A DNA stretch of 64,000 bases from Spongospora subterranea f. sp. subterranea (Eukaryota > Endomyxa: Phytomyxea > Phytomyxea > Plasmodiophorida): contig JAUGWO010000145.1 of the NCBI GenBank assembly GCA_049724395.1, forward strand, positions 62,001-126,000, in the 5' to 3' direction. The position numbers were made by a program, and so were the translations under genes. Under the pieces are notes generated by a model. That model was not told the DNA's origin. It saw only the letters and a program-made list of their open reading frames with translations, and ran no database searches. Of the stretch, positions 1-10,948 are shown one piece after another (within the stretch, counting starts at the first letter, position 1; each line of letters opens with the position of its first letter).

Positions 1-591
1 GTGACCGTATAGTTGATGATGAAAGTACCTTGAGGGATCTCCCGAGTAAATACCTGCTGTCATTGCTGAAATTAATAGATCTGTTGTTTCAGGTCCTAAT
101 CTTTCTCTGAAAAAGTGATCAACGCTAATATCGCCTGATGTTGGAGCTTTTGGCCATAATAAGTCACGAATGGCATGTAAAGGCATTGCTTTAGTCAAAG
201 GTGACTTAAACATTTGTATCAACGATGATGGCAAAGGATGAATTTTTCCATCCATAGCGACAATATAACGCACGTTAGAGGCTTGAGATGCAGGAATGAT
301 TTTATCGGATAAACCCAATCGATCGCACAACTGCAGGGTCAATTGACCTATTCACGATGAATTAGACGCACGCTAAGGCATCACCAATGATCCACCTTTA
401 ATTCTGTTTAAGGAACGAGGACCAGTTTCGTAACGAGCGTCATCATACTTTGCAGTATGCAGCCATCCTCCTAATCGAGATGATTTCTCGCACAGCAGAA
501 TACGAGTGGCGGGAGCCAGTCGCTGGATTTCATGGCACAGCGTAAGGCCGGTAATCCCTCCGCCAACTATCAAAATCTTACGACTAGACAT
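1..591 (-). CDS. PPOX: Protoporphyrinogen oxidase, N-terminal part (window edge)
   Basis: Penultimate enzyme of haem synthesis; it oxidises protoporphyrinogen IX to protoporphyrin IX with FAD at the mitochondrial inner membrane. The N-terminus reads as a Rossmann FAD-binding motif (ILIVGGGITGLTLCHEIQ), followed by the PPOX signature ERLGGW-like SSRLGGW and ETGPRSL. A 48-nt GT-AG intron (348-395) joins exon 1 (396-591) to exon 2 (1-347), which continues with LQLCDRLGLSDKI, a beta-stranded stretch ending in KIHPLPSS, and EKLGPETTDLLISAMTAGIYSGDP. That last piece matches the conserved PPOX segment around 'G.FAGDP'. About 180 residues of an expected 450-500 are present; the rest lies off the left edge. 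No long mitochondrial presequence is visible. The start is the first Met before the dinucleotide-binding motif. Identification is firm from family knowledge. Confidence 0.9.
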
Positions 592-918
592 TACAATCCC
601 TCGGGTTCAATGTTAGAACCGCATTCTTCGAGCTGTTATGTACGAATGACGTCGCGCGCTGCACTGAACCACAGATAGGATCTCAGGAAATCCCGCGACA
701 CGAGTGGGGGGCAGCGGACGAGGCCCGGCATTGCGCTGCCGTGCAAAGCATGCAAACAAGGTGATGATCTCGATTGACTGAGGGTGTATCATAACTGCTA
801 GCATTGGGGAGTATGTTACAGTACACTCATGCAATAAAGTGGGGGACGAAGGCGGATCTGCTCATTCCTCATTGTTGATGTGTTATACTATATTGGGTTT
901 GCGTCGTATTGATGCTGT

Positions 919-2331
919 CTATATATTATGGCCATTGACCAGCAGTAGGGTCTTGACCTCGGGCGCAATGCCTGTCAATCTGCTTAGGTGCGCCCTGAGA
1001 TTGGCTCGGATCGCCTCTTGGCGATCTTTTTCTTGGCGAAGTTGAAACAGTTCCAGGCGTTCATTTTTTACGTCCGACAATCCATTTATATGGGCCATCT
1101 GGTGGAGTTTTAGTATCCTTTCGCATTGTGACACTTGAGTCTGGAATCTCGATGTGACCTGTTTCCCCTTCAGAATCATCGCTAACAGATATTGGCTTCG
1201 AGTACGGCTTTCCGACTGTAGCGATCTACGCAATGTGCTGACAAATCGTTGCATCTGATTGTCACCGATACAACTTTTCAGCTCTATCAATTATACACCG
1301 AACGATGCTGAACGCAATTACCTTTGAAATTTCACTTTTCAAACCCTCGTTTCTTTCGCGACCAACTTGTTTATAGGATACTAGATCGACTCGAGCTGAT
1401 TCGCATTGCTTTTTTAATTGCATTTGTTTGATTTCACTTTTCGCAATGTTTCCTGAAATAACGGTGTCACGTTCCATCATTGCTATGAATTCAGCAGTTC
1501 GGTCTTCGTTAGAATTAACGTAATCTGCATGCCGACCGGCGAATTCCTCTTCACAAGATTCTGAAACACCGTCAAAGATTTACTCAACAAGAGACCACGC
1601 AATTATGGAGATTACCTAGCTGCGAACGCAATGTCAATCGGAGTGTTGTTAATCTTTCCTGGTCCTTGGCGATTTCTCTGGCCTGCATGAACTCGGTTTC
1701 GGCAATAGACGCCGCCTCATGAGAGCGGCGTTGAAGTTTCTCGATACTTTTCTTATCGTCTTCCGTCAACTTGAGAGCTGCTAATCGTATCTGATCACGA
1801 CTCTTGGGCTAGCTCTTTCACCATTTTTTCTTTCACCATCGTTAGCTCCCTTGTGCACTTTAAAGTATTGCGTTGAAACAGTCGAAGCAGCTCAGAAATT
1901 TGATAATCTATATGATTATGCCGAATCAAAAATACTCGCGACATCTCCTGAAGATCGCCGACAGCACCGTTTTGAATTTCACCCCATCGAGAGTACTGCT
2001 CTCGCAATTCTCTCATTTTCTGTTCTGCCTCATTAAGGTAATTGACGCGCGAAATCTCTTTCATTTCTTCTATGAGGCGAGAAAATACCGCTGTTGGTGA
2101 TATCGCCTCAATTGTCGACTCAATCTCTAGCTGCCTTTCTTTACGCAAAGCCATCATTTGTTTGATCTCTTCGACAAAACTCGGGGTTTCTGTGTCTTTG
2201 GTGTTTCCATCTTTTTCTATCAATCTTGTTGGGAAATCTCCAGGCTCGATATCTGATTCGTTAATGCCCATGCCTTTCACAAACTTTCCAACACTGGCGC
2301 CGCCCTTTCCCATAGCGTCAAGCTGACGCAC
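919..2331 (-). CDS. Coiled-coil protein, unidentified
   Basis: Successive minus-strand exons (about 2331-1795, 1769-1620, 1540-1290, 1290-919) read as one long, charged helical protein of roughly 430-460 residues. The N-terminus (MRQLDAMGKGGASVGKF) is short and unstructured; then heptad-like stretches rich in Glu, Lys, Arg, Leu and Gln follow almost to the end (e.g. SIEKLQRRSHEAASIAETEF, LRQEKDRQEAIRANLRAHL). I see no transmembrane segment, enzyme motif or zinc site. Proteins of this look are often cytoskeletal or axonemal (for example CCDC or dynein-regulatory-complex families), but I cannot assign one. Exon junctions were inferred from coiled-coil continuity and are approximate. The gene lies between divergent PPOX and THUMPD1/TAN1 on the same strand. 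Confidence 0.6.
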
Positions 2332-2604
2332 TCAAAAACTAGCAATCTATACAGGATATTTTCCATAAGAAACACGCCCGAGGATATTTCGTCATATCAC
2401 CATATAGATCTGTATTAGCCAGATTTTTTCTGGATAAAATGTCAAAATTAGTGCAAATATTATGTATATTCTATTCTCAGCTACAAACTTAAATTGCATC
2501 AGAACAACTGGGTGCTGTAACTTCAATTTGTGATTTGATCATGGCGTCAGTGGCGGCGCGAAATCTGAATTCGTGATAGTTGGAATATATTCCAGGAGGG
2601 ATTA
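2332..2604. other. AT-rich intergenic spacer
   Basis: Between the coiled-coil gene and the 3' end of the TAN1 gene. I see no conserved reading frame, RNA gene or repeat here. Confidence 0.5.
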
Positions 2605-2607
2605 CGC

Positions 2608-3537
2608 TTACACCAGCGACGTTCTAGGAACATGAACACAGATTGAATGGAAAACGGGCCGGACGATGAATACCGGATAGGTTACCTTGACAACCTGTAT
2701 CGCCACAACGACGTCAGGATTCTTCAAGTTAACTGGGCGTGTCACCGGGATAACACATGCAGCTACCTTGTGGATCGTATCCATTCGCTTCATGGTGTCA
2801 TTGCATCGGTGTTCATATTTGCAAGAATACTGACGGGCAGAATTTTAAACTGAAGCAAATCGATGGCCCATAAAAATGCTTACAGACGCATCGCCGGGAA
2901 TATTGGCAAATCTTTCAGTGATGAACTGAGGAGCGACTTCGTCAAGGTCGGCGGTGCTTGCCCTGAATATATATTGCAAAGGAATAATACGTTCGACGAA
3001 CCTTGAAACATCAAATGAGCATATTATAAAAATTCGTTGCTTAAACGACGATACCGGGTCAAGGAATGCTGACTCGTATTTAGACGGTCGAAAACCGCAA
3101 CAACAAGATCAACTGCATCGATGCTGGCATCGACAATTTGGATCAGTACAATACCGGCGACGCCACCGGCATCAAGCTGAATTAACTTTGCCGCCTCTGA
3201 GCAAAAATCGAATAAGTGCTCGATCATTCCATTCTGATAATCGAGTACTAGCGTCGGTCTTCAGCTCCCGTTTTTCACGCTCCAGCGCTTCGCTAATGGA
3301 TTCACATTGCGTCACGGGAGATACGTCGTTTTTTGGCACTTCTTCCGGATTTGAAGAGAGACCATCTAGGGCATCGGAGAGCAGGTCGTATGTCTCTCTG
3401 AAGCAGCGTTTTTCCTGTGTCCGCTGACACGTGATCAGAATTCCTTGCATCCCGCGCGAGGCAGCTAATAAATACGACGGCCGTGGGTGCTTGCCGGATC
3501 TAGAACCCTGTAGATATTGCGACTTGTTTTTCCCCAT
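2608..3537 (-). CDS. THUMPD1: THUMP-domain tRNA acetylation adaptor (TAN1/THUMPD1)
   Basis: TAN1/THUMPD1 binds tRNA and works with NAT10/KRE33 to make N4-acetylcytidine-12 in tRNA-Leu and tRNA-Ser. Exon 1 begins MGKNKSQYLQGSRSG and carries the family opening SRGMQGILITCQRTQEKRC, then a helix rich in Glu (CFRETYDLLSDAL). The next exon gives LDAGGVAGIVLIQIV (family: 'GANNVVFIKT'). A further exon gives IIPLQYIFRASTADLDEVA, the THUMP core ('ILP....CKA...D'). The last exon reads HKVAACVIPVTRPVNLKNPDVV-type sequence, matching the C-terminal THUMP strand ('VNLKNPD..V.V'), and ends in VPRTSLV. Length of about 260 residues fits the family. Introns are short; one lies around 2995-3055 and one around 2800-2850. 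The combination of GMQGILITC and VNLKNPD makes the call strong. Confidence 0.85.
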
Positions 3538-3639
3538 CAGTATCGATTCAACGTCAAATGTGGTGTGTAATCGTGAGCTGCCAAGGGCTACGAACGGGAT
3601 TGTCGTTCGGCGGTGTCCGTGACGGCCTACGGCCTACCC

Positions 3640-4200
3640 CAACTGAAACATAGTGTTCTGACCCAGGATTTTTCTACATTAGAAGTTTGAACGCTAATTT
3701 CTCGCGACAATGCTCTATATTTTTGATTCAATAGTAATCAAATATTCAATAAAAGCGATTCGAAAACGCGCCAATCGACTGCGGTCACATCGCGTCAAAA
3801 TTCTTGACAACAGACTCGTCTACAGCCGGTGTGTCTAATTCTTGTTAGACATTCCACCGAAAAAGCCTTAACCTGTTTATGATCATATTTGCTGGTTTTC
3901 AACAGCTTCCATGTTGGTCACTTCACCCCGTTATTTTTTTTTGTGAAAATCTACATTTATCAATTCACAATTTTTTAAGACTTGCAAAAAAAAAAGCATT
4001 GTTTGGGGGGTTTAGGAAGTCCACCACGTATAGTTTGAATGCGCTCCTTTACAGGATGAAGTTGCATGCTCAAATATGGTGTATTGGACAAACCAGTCAG
4101 TGAATTCAACTGTGATGAACTGATGAGTCAGTTTGTTGGGTAAAGTGAGTCAACAGCGGTTTCTATAAATTGCGAACTGTTGCTTTAAGGGGACGATCAT
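3640..4200. other. AT-rich intergenic region
   Basis: Upstream of the TAN1 start and before the next plus-strand gene. It contains homopolymer runs of A and T (about 3930-4000) but no supported gene, RNA or repeat. Confidence 0.4.
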
Positions 4201-4213
4201 AGTAATTTAACCA

Positions 4214-4978
4214 ATGATGCAGATATCCAATCTATTGTTGCCTTGTGCTATATTAATCGTGACGATCTATTTCAGTGCTGTCGACGCTAGAGTATTCTCC
4301 TGTGATAATAGTACACTATTGTATTCAGTAAAAAATCCTGATGATGAATCACCAATGGTAATCTTCCAGAACAACAATATCACAAGGGTGTTCTACCAAG
4401 ATCAGCAAACAGGTTTGAAACCAAACAACCGAAAACGGTTCTGTTTATTGAAAAATTGGACGAACAGGTTTTTGGGATAAGGAAGCGGAACCAAACCAAC
4501 ACGATAAGACCTGTGATTTTCGGGTAATTACAACTCCAGTTGAGAATCATTGCTTGAGCACGACCGAGGGGTTATCAGCAGATTCGGGTTTGAAGCTTTG
4601 CGCTGACGATAAGGTAAAAGGCCCACGAGACGTTGTTGCCGAACATATGGTCTTGGTTGCCTGTAGTACTGAAGAGAGCGCGTTCGCCAAAGTCGTTAAC
4701 CCAGAAGGTACAGACGCTCTCTTATATCGGTATTTATCGCCTTGCATCGAATGTGTGGAATCATAGGCGGAACTCACTTCCTTGCCGCGTTCCATACGAT
4801 GTCACAGCTCGAGTCGGCTGAACAATGGCACCCTTCTAACATGTCGGCAACGATCGAGGCGTTTATGAAAAAGGCGACATGCGATGAAGCCTATGCGCCT
4901 ACAACAAGCTCAGCTATTGCTATATCTCCCATGCTCATCATCTACCTGATAAGCCTCGTCCATTTTATTAAACTCTAG
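4214..4978 (+). CDS. Small secreted protein, likely GPI-anchored
   Basis: Three exons join cleanly in frame: 4214-4412, 4468-4707 and 4767-4978, with introns of 55 and 59 nt (GT-AG). The product is about 216 residues. It starts with a hydrophobic signal peptide (LLLPCAILIVTIYFSAVDA), has several Cys residues spread along the chain (FSCDNST, KTCDFR, HCLST, KLCADD, ATCDEA), one or two N-glycosylation sequons, and ends in a hydrophobic tail (ISPMLIIYLISLVHFIKL) preceded by small residues (TTSSA), as in GPI-anchor signals. I do not recognise a family. Extracellular or cell-surface location is inferred. The exon rejoining restores one open frame from three, which supports the model. Confidence 0.65.
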
Positions 4979-5260
4979 ATCGTACAGTTTCAATGGGGAA
5001 AGCCGATCAAGAAGATTTGTATGATTATATATTGGGGGTTGTACTTGAAAGGCAAGTCTTTCAAACCCGGGACAATGCAGATTTAAAAACAAAGACAATG
5101 TGCTGATCGAAGTGATTGATTAGGTAACAAATCCAGCAGAGAATGTTGACATCGCTAGCTCGGTCGAGCTGGCTTGGTATTGGAATCGGCGACTAGTGTC
5201 ACACTCCCCATCCACGATGATGATAATACTTGACAACTGTCGTCATCTGATCCGCCTTCC

Positions 5261-6068
5261 TCACAACAAGCACCGTCTGAGAAACCAAGGTGAACCCACG
5301 CTCATGCTGGTGTCTAAACTGACTGGAAAAGATAACGGACCTTCCATATCCATCATTGATGCTATTGGAGTTTGTAACTCGGACGCCGCCGAATGTAAAC
5401 TGCTGACAGCCCCGGCGGCAAAGAAAACTAATCTGCTCTTTTTCCTGTTGATAAAGAAGAAATTACAGCTAAACAGTTTGCCTTTGGTGAAAACGTCGAG
5501 GTCCAGATTTGACTCATATCGATAGACGTCTGCTGCGTTTAGGTCCATGAACTCATCAACCGTATGCCAGAAAGACGCTTTCAGTCCAGGAACCTCCTTC
5601 TCAACCGGATCCAGCACATGCATATTGATAGCCCTCGACGCCTCGCTCAGGGAGACGGGCTTGAAATTGTCAGGAGACGCGTCGCGGAAATCATAATCAA
5701 TAAAGGATTGGTTCATGACCGAAATTAATTGAGAAAACAGCTTCCTGGTTGATGGCAACTTCATTGATCCTAAAGGTGAATTGCACTGGCCTCTGCCCAC
5801 ACCATCATCATTGTATTTTCGCGAAATCTCACTTAAGAGCTTTTTATCCTCTTTGTATGGGCGGCTGCAAAGAGAAACAACTCAGATTCAGTTTCAAAAC
5901 GATCACATTGAACGACAAAACATGTAGAAAAACAAGTTGAGAGAGCGGAAACTGGTAAGTATACCATGTGTAAGCCTCGAGGCGGGCATTAAGTATACGA
6001 TCGCCAAGATCAAGGCAGTTTAACCGCTCGTTGATATCCTCTAGTTCTGGCACATCTAGAAATTTCAT
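5261..6068 (-). CDS. MAF1: MAF1, repressor of RNA polymerase III
   Basis: MAF1 binds RNA polymerase III and its factors to shut down tRNA and 5S rRNA synthesis in stress, downstream of TOR. Exon 1 (about 5966-6068) starts MKFLDVPELEDINERL and contains the family N-terminal motif LGDRILNARLEAYT ('IIGRIESYS' in animals). After an intron, exon 2 (about 5261-5863) starts CRPYKEDKKLL and gives LFSQLISVMNQSFIDYDF, the 'LI.TLNESF.DYDF' signature, then EASRAINMHVLD, WHTVDEFMDLNAADVYRYE ('LW..VDEEI.L.EC.IYSY') and CNFFFINRKKSRLVFFA ('NYFFYNK..KRIVFF'). All three MAF1 boxes are in order. The tail after FFAAGAVSS lacks the long acidic stretch of animal MAF1, and the exact C-terminus is uncertain. Confidence 0.92.
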
Positions 6069-7214
6069 GTACCGCTATACAACGAGCCCCCGTGCTTCGG
6101 CGATCGCCCAAATCGATATCCGCCGAAGATGATCTCCCAAAAGCGCTAAGCGATAATCAATGATCGAGAGCGATTAAGGGTATAGTGGGTAGCAGACGGG
6201 GGTTGCGGTGGTGTAGCAGTGGTATATAAGGGCACCAGACATGGGGACTGACGAGGACACTACCCCGTGACTGGGACATCCAGGAGGCCGGGCCCGATCT
6301 CGATCTGTCTCCAGTACTTATTGTGTGGGCACGTTACGATACTGGCGCCAGGTGAACAACGCTACGACGGCAACAGCACCCAAGTCAATGTACAAACCAT
6401 GCCTGGAATTCAAAGACGCTTCACCCAGTGTTCTATTGAGATGCTTGCGATCACAGGTTGATATTGGATTGCATATCATCCTCAAAGTAAGGCTCAGGGT
6501 GCGTTTGGTGTTCTGTATTTTTGGCGGATAACGCAACCGATACGTGTTTCTTAGTGTCAAAAAGTTACGTTGTTTGGATGCGAGGTCATTGTCTGTCCGC
6601 CAGCGTTGAAACGCTGGTAAAATCTCAAGTTTCTTATTTTATCCAAAGAGTGAGCACAGTTCTATTGGTAGTCCGATCAGTTTATCAGACATGCGTGATT
6701 CATAATCGATCGATTTTTGAAATGTTAACAGCAAGGCTTTTTTGGCGTACATAGCCCACTTTTGTCAACTCTTGATTTGCGTTCTTCCCAACTCAGACAC
6801 CTCTATGATTCTCATCATTGCAAGTGTAGTTGCACGTCGCCCCGTCTTTTGATTGTGGATTGAAACGAATAACTTCTGAACACCATTTATGAATCAACTA
6901 GTGGCATAGTGAACCACCGCCAATCGGTAAGGCACTGCTTCTTGATTCTCTGTCACCTGAAATATTCATTGCGATTAAATATTCCATACGCAGATGGGCA
7001 GAACGGACCATGAGAAGTTCTATACTGTATCAGACTTCTCCAGTGACTCAAACTGTGATTCAGAGAACACGATCGGAAGGGGCGGATATGCGAGTAAACG
7101 ATTCAAGATGCATTCGAGTGCCAGTACCGTTAAACGGTCTCAGACGGGGTGATATATGAATATGAGTTTATCAATAAATATGGGTGAAATATAGTTAGAT
7201 GTTTTCATGAGATA
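6069..7214. other. Intergenic region upstream of MAF1, with a TATA-like box
   Basis: A TATA-like element (TATATAAG, 6223-6230) lies about 155 bp upstream of MAF1 on the opposite strand and about 40 bp before a short plus-strand frame at 6267-6461. Overlapping short frames on both strands (6318-6560) show no recognisable domain. From 6760 to 7210 I see nothing coding. Confidence 0.3.
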
Positions 7215-9235
7215 TCAAATTGCATCGTTGAGTACGGTTTTGATATCGTATACGAGCATTGGTGTAACGATCTCAAACGGTCGAAGTGGTGGGAAATGCT
7301 GGGACTGCAGCTCTTGCGCTTTTTTTTGCATCTGGGAGAATTCTTCAATCGCCACTTTTGCATACTTCATTTCCTTGGTAGGACCATCTGCGATCATCTT
7401 CACATAGACTAATGCGTTCATCCACAGAACGGTATCGGCCGCCTCTTCGTCGGGATTACATCGACACCGTATCAGGACAAGGTTGCAGACATCCAATAGT
7501 TTAGTGGCATCGCGCTCTTTAGTTAAACGCATTACTCTTTCTAAGGACGTCTCAGGGCTGTTTAACGACTGTGAATAATCCTCTTCTTTGTAATGGGATT
7601 CTGATGATCCTGATAGCGATTTTGCAAAAAACCCAATGATGCTGGCAAAAAACCCCTTTTGCGAGATAGTTTCAGGAGGGCGGCTGTGAACTACCCTGGA
7701 TGAACCACGACGGATTTTGAATACCAGAATGGCATGAAAAGACTCGCGAACAAGACGGTGCCAATGCAGAAACAACTTGAAGAAGTAAGTTTCAAAGAGT
7801 AATACTTGGACGATATATTGCCTTCTTTGCGTGTTGTATCTGCTTAAATGCGAATGGATGAAGCATAAGGTCTTGATCAAAACCTGAAAGTCTTCGCTCT
7901 GTAATAAAATGTTCAGAGCTATTTGCAACTCTTCGAAACAGAACATGGCAGGAAACCGATGACATTCAGCATTCTCGGAATCCTCCAGCATAGGATCTTC
8001 TGAAGCCCAAGCGTTGATAAGTGTATCGATCCTGAAGCACATGAATCATGGTCAGAGACATGTTATCCAAAATGCATGTCATATTACATATCTAAACAGG
8101 TATTGACGCGAGCTCGATCGTAGACTGGGGTTGCATTCAGGACAGATCGTATACAAAGGGAAAGCAAATCGTCTGGTTTCGCAAATCCCGCTACATCAAT
8201 TAGCTGAAATCTTTGAATGTGAGGTGGCCGGAAATTTAATTGCGCTTGCAAAGATATGAAAGCAAGCAACGCCTGCCTTGCAATAATGGTGTACGAATCA
8301 AGTAGGCAATAAATTGTCGGCCCCGCGCCAACAACATTCAGGTCAAGCTGCCTGAAAAGTTCATTCACGAAAGCAAGGTAATACGTGTGTGGTTCTTGCG
8401 ATGCAAATTTTCGAAGGCCGACGATAGCCTGGGCGTCCGTAATAACGACATCAGTCATGGTTGCATCAGTCAAGGATGTAGAAATATTCAGTTCCCATTC
8501 TGGAGGATGTTGCAGTAAAGTATACACGCTTGCCTGACTTTGACGAAGATGATAACGTGGACTCGTCCGACTTTCATCAAATTCCTTGATCAATGATGCG
8601 TCCACGGGAGACAGCTGAGCGCACGTATACAGCACAAAGGCTTCTAGAATTATGCAGCGAGCTTGGGGTAGACGCAGATAAAGTATTGAAAGAGACCTCA
8701 AACAGAACTGATGGCGCGTGCGAGTATCAGCAGGCTTCAAAATTTGCTGTTTGACATATGCTGAAATTGACTTGTGAAATCAATCCACAAACGATAATGA
8801 GAATAACTTACCCCAAAACCGGATCAACAGCGAAAAATATAGCGGAAAAACAGGTTTGGCGAGTTTAACTGCCCCCGAATGACAGAACAGTCTGAGTTCA
8901 GATCGTTCGCAAATGCGAATGAGCAAATCACTCAATAGATCACGTTTAACACCAAAGGACTTCTGAAGAACATCAATCAGTATGTTGCCGATCCGAAGAC
9001 AGCACGTTGCGCCTGTGACCCAGTCGTGGTCGTTCCGATACGAGAACCCTCTGGCTTCTAATTGAGTCTTGATATCCTCGAGCATGCGAATCTGAGTGAC
9101 AAGAGATCTGGCATGTTCTATCTGGGTGACAAGCCTTGCGAAATGGGGAGACCACGGTTCCAGTTCAGCGAACGTAAAGGCGTTGGCTTCACCAGGCTGG
9201 GCGTATTTCGGTACGGTATCACTCAAAACGGCCAT
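7215..9235 (-). CDS. Probable UPF0592/DUF1765-family protein
   Basis: Three large minus-strand exons. Exon 1 (9235 to about 8811) starts MAVLSDTVPKYAQPGEANAF and ends IRFWG before a GT-AG intron. Exon 2 (about 8759-8100) starts AYVKQQILKPADTRTR. Exon 3 (about 8036-7215) starts IDTLINAWASED and ends TVLNDAI. The roughly 650-residue product is mostly helical. The segment FFKLFLHWHRLVRESFHAIL followed by VFKI resembles the core of fungal UPF0592/DUF1765 proteins ('LFLHWS..VR..FH.LL.F.I'), whose function is little known. I see no clear membrane span or catalytic motif. The exon 2 to 3 junction near 8040-8100 is not cleanly resolved. The call rests on one motif block, so the family is moderately supported; the gene itself is well supported. 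Confidence 0.5.
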
Positions 9236-9239
9236 CAGA

Positions 9240-10015
9240 GACGAAACCGACCAAGTGACGTTTGACTATGTCTATAATAACCCCTTGGTACAGGAGGGCG
9301 TGATGTACATTTCGTCTTGCCAGAATCGGGGACGAAAAGTATGAAAGCCAGCAATCGAAGCCAGACAACCGCACAACAAGCCGCGGCCGATTCGATTCCC
9401 CAAATCACGCGGGATCAACTTATAAGAGTGATATTTGTTGAAGCCATTCAGCGCTATTTCACGAAGTGAATATACACTCAAGTGTCATCATGAGTAGAGT
9501 CGCCGGTAACTGATCCGCCGAATCAACTGACTCGGCTCGTAAACGTGCACTGTCTCTGTTTGGGCCGTTGTCAGTCGTCAGGGCCCCCGTCCGCCACCGT
9601 TACCGGTTACGACATACGCTGCGGACATGACCAAATCGGGTCTCGGTGGGTTTGAAGCAACCAACGATGTCAAATGTTGACATTGACATCTTATTTTGGA
9701 TCCGGATTGATTTTCGGCGGTCTGAGAATCCGATTTTACTGTTTTAGGTGAACCCGCCACATTTATGACCGCGGAAGCTGGTCACCAAACGCAATCAGTA
9801 TTCCGGATTGTGCTGCTTTTCAAAAAATCGGTCACTTTCGGGAACAGATTCTCAGTGTACTATTAGGGTTGGCCGATATACACTTGAGCCGAAAAATCGG
9901 AGACCATCCACTTTCCACATGCTCAATGTCAGTCAAACGATATTGGCCGGCCTCGGTCGAAAGAAAACGTGACACGCTTTAGTCATAACTCAATTGAGCA
10001 TCAACCGTCAATATC
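9240..10015. other. Intergenic region
   Basis: Between the DUF1765 gene and the next plus-strand gene. Several short frames on both strands lack recognisable domains or plausible splice partners. No repeat or RNA gene was seen. Confidence 0.4.
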
Positions 10016-10807
10016 ATGTCGTCAATGTTTTTCTCTCACTTTACGAAGTTCGCCGTGATTTTCCTGAGCATCACGGGGTTGGCAACAGCATTAGGAATGC
10101 CAGGTAATTCCAGTGACTTGCAAACGAAAAAGGGGACAGGCGAAAGGGGTGGAATGGGAAGAGATGTGGGGTCAAGTTCGCCATCGACACCTGGCAGTCT
10201 CGCTTCACCTGTGCGACAGGAACAGTCCACCTTAAGAAACCAGACAATGCCAGAGCAGCCTGATCAAGCAGACAACCAAAGAGCGCCAGCGACGAACATC
10301 ACTAACTCTTCGAATGCGAATGAAGTAATGCCAGCGAGGAGCATCACTAACGCTACGAATTCGATGAACAATACCACGCCTGTGTATACAACTGGCGGAG
10401 AACAGTCCATTTCAAAAAACCAGACAACGCCAAAGCAATTTGATGAAGACGAAGTAATACCAGCGAGGAGCATCACGAACGCTACGAGTTCGATGAACAA
10501 TACCACGCCTCTGTATACAACTGGTGGAGAACAGTCCACCTCAAAAAACCAGACAATGCCAAAACAATTTGATGAAGAAGCAGATGAAATATTGCCAGCG
10601 ACGAACACTAATGCTACGAGTGCGATGAACAATACCAGGCCTTTGAATATAACTGGTAACACAACAGATGTAATGTCTTTCCCAGGAGAGAACAACACTA
10701 CATCGGCGGTGCAAACAAAAGGAAAGGCACCGGTTAACGGAGACCAAGCGATGATGAATGCAAGATGGATGCTTGCTGCACTTGTAGGTCTTACTGTGTT
10801 GCTGTGA
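10016..10807 (+). CDS. Asn/Thr-rich repeat surface protein, GPI-type
   Basis: An intronless 263-residue frame. The N-terminus is a signal peptide (VIFLSITGLATALG). The middle is low-complexity, rich in Asn, Thr, Ser, Pro, with three imperfect repeats of about 40-45 residues, each containing ITNATxSMNNT, TTGGEQSxSKNQT and PKQFDE; at the DNA level the repeats are obvious from about 10320 to 10640. There are many N-x-S/T sequons (over fifteen), so heavy N- and O-glycosylation is likely. The C-terminus is hydrophobic (WMLAALVGLTVLL), as for GPI attachment. No family is recognised; a mucin-like cell-surface or wall protein is inferred. It converges with the Pro-rich gene that follows, only about 140 bp away. 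Confidence 0.75.
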   Translation: MSSMFFSHFTKFAVIFLSITGLATALGMPGNSSDLQTKKGTGERGGMGRDVGSSSPSTPGSLASPVRQEQSTLRNQTMPEQPDQADNQRAPATNITNSSNANEVMPARSITNATNSMNNTTPVYTTGGEQSISKNQTTPKQFDEDEVIPARSITNATSSMNNTTPLYTTGGEQSTSKNQTMPKQFDEEADEILPATNTNATSAMNNTRPLNITGNTTDVMSFPGENNTTSAVQTKGKAPVNGDQAMMNARWMLAALVGLTVLL

Positions 10808-10948
10808 AAAAGCTCAACAAAGAGTGTAGTGACAATCAACATCACCCTGTATTATTAAACTCCAAAACCAAAATGCCGACAAAAACGATTTTATTTGATA
10901 AAATTGAGGTAGCGTGCCACAGCTTTTAAGGAGAAACAATATGAGACA

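Noticed and set aside
6267-6754. Small plus-strand gene after the TATA-like box
   Set aside because: Overlapping frames without domain, splice pattern or codon signal; left as intergenic.
10264-10845. Hydrophobic 193-residue minus frame
   Set aside because: Antisense of the Asn/Thr-rich repeat protein; the repeat keeps both strands open.
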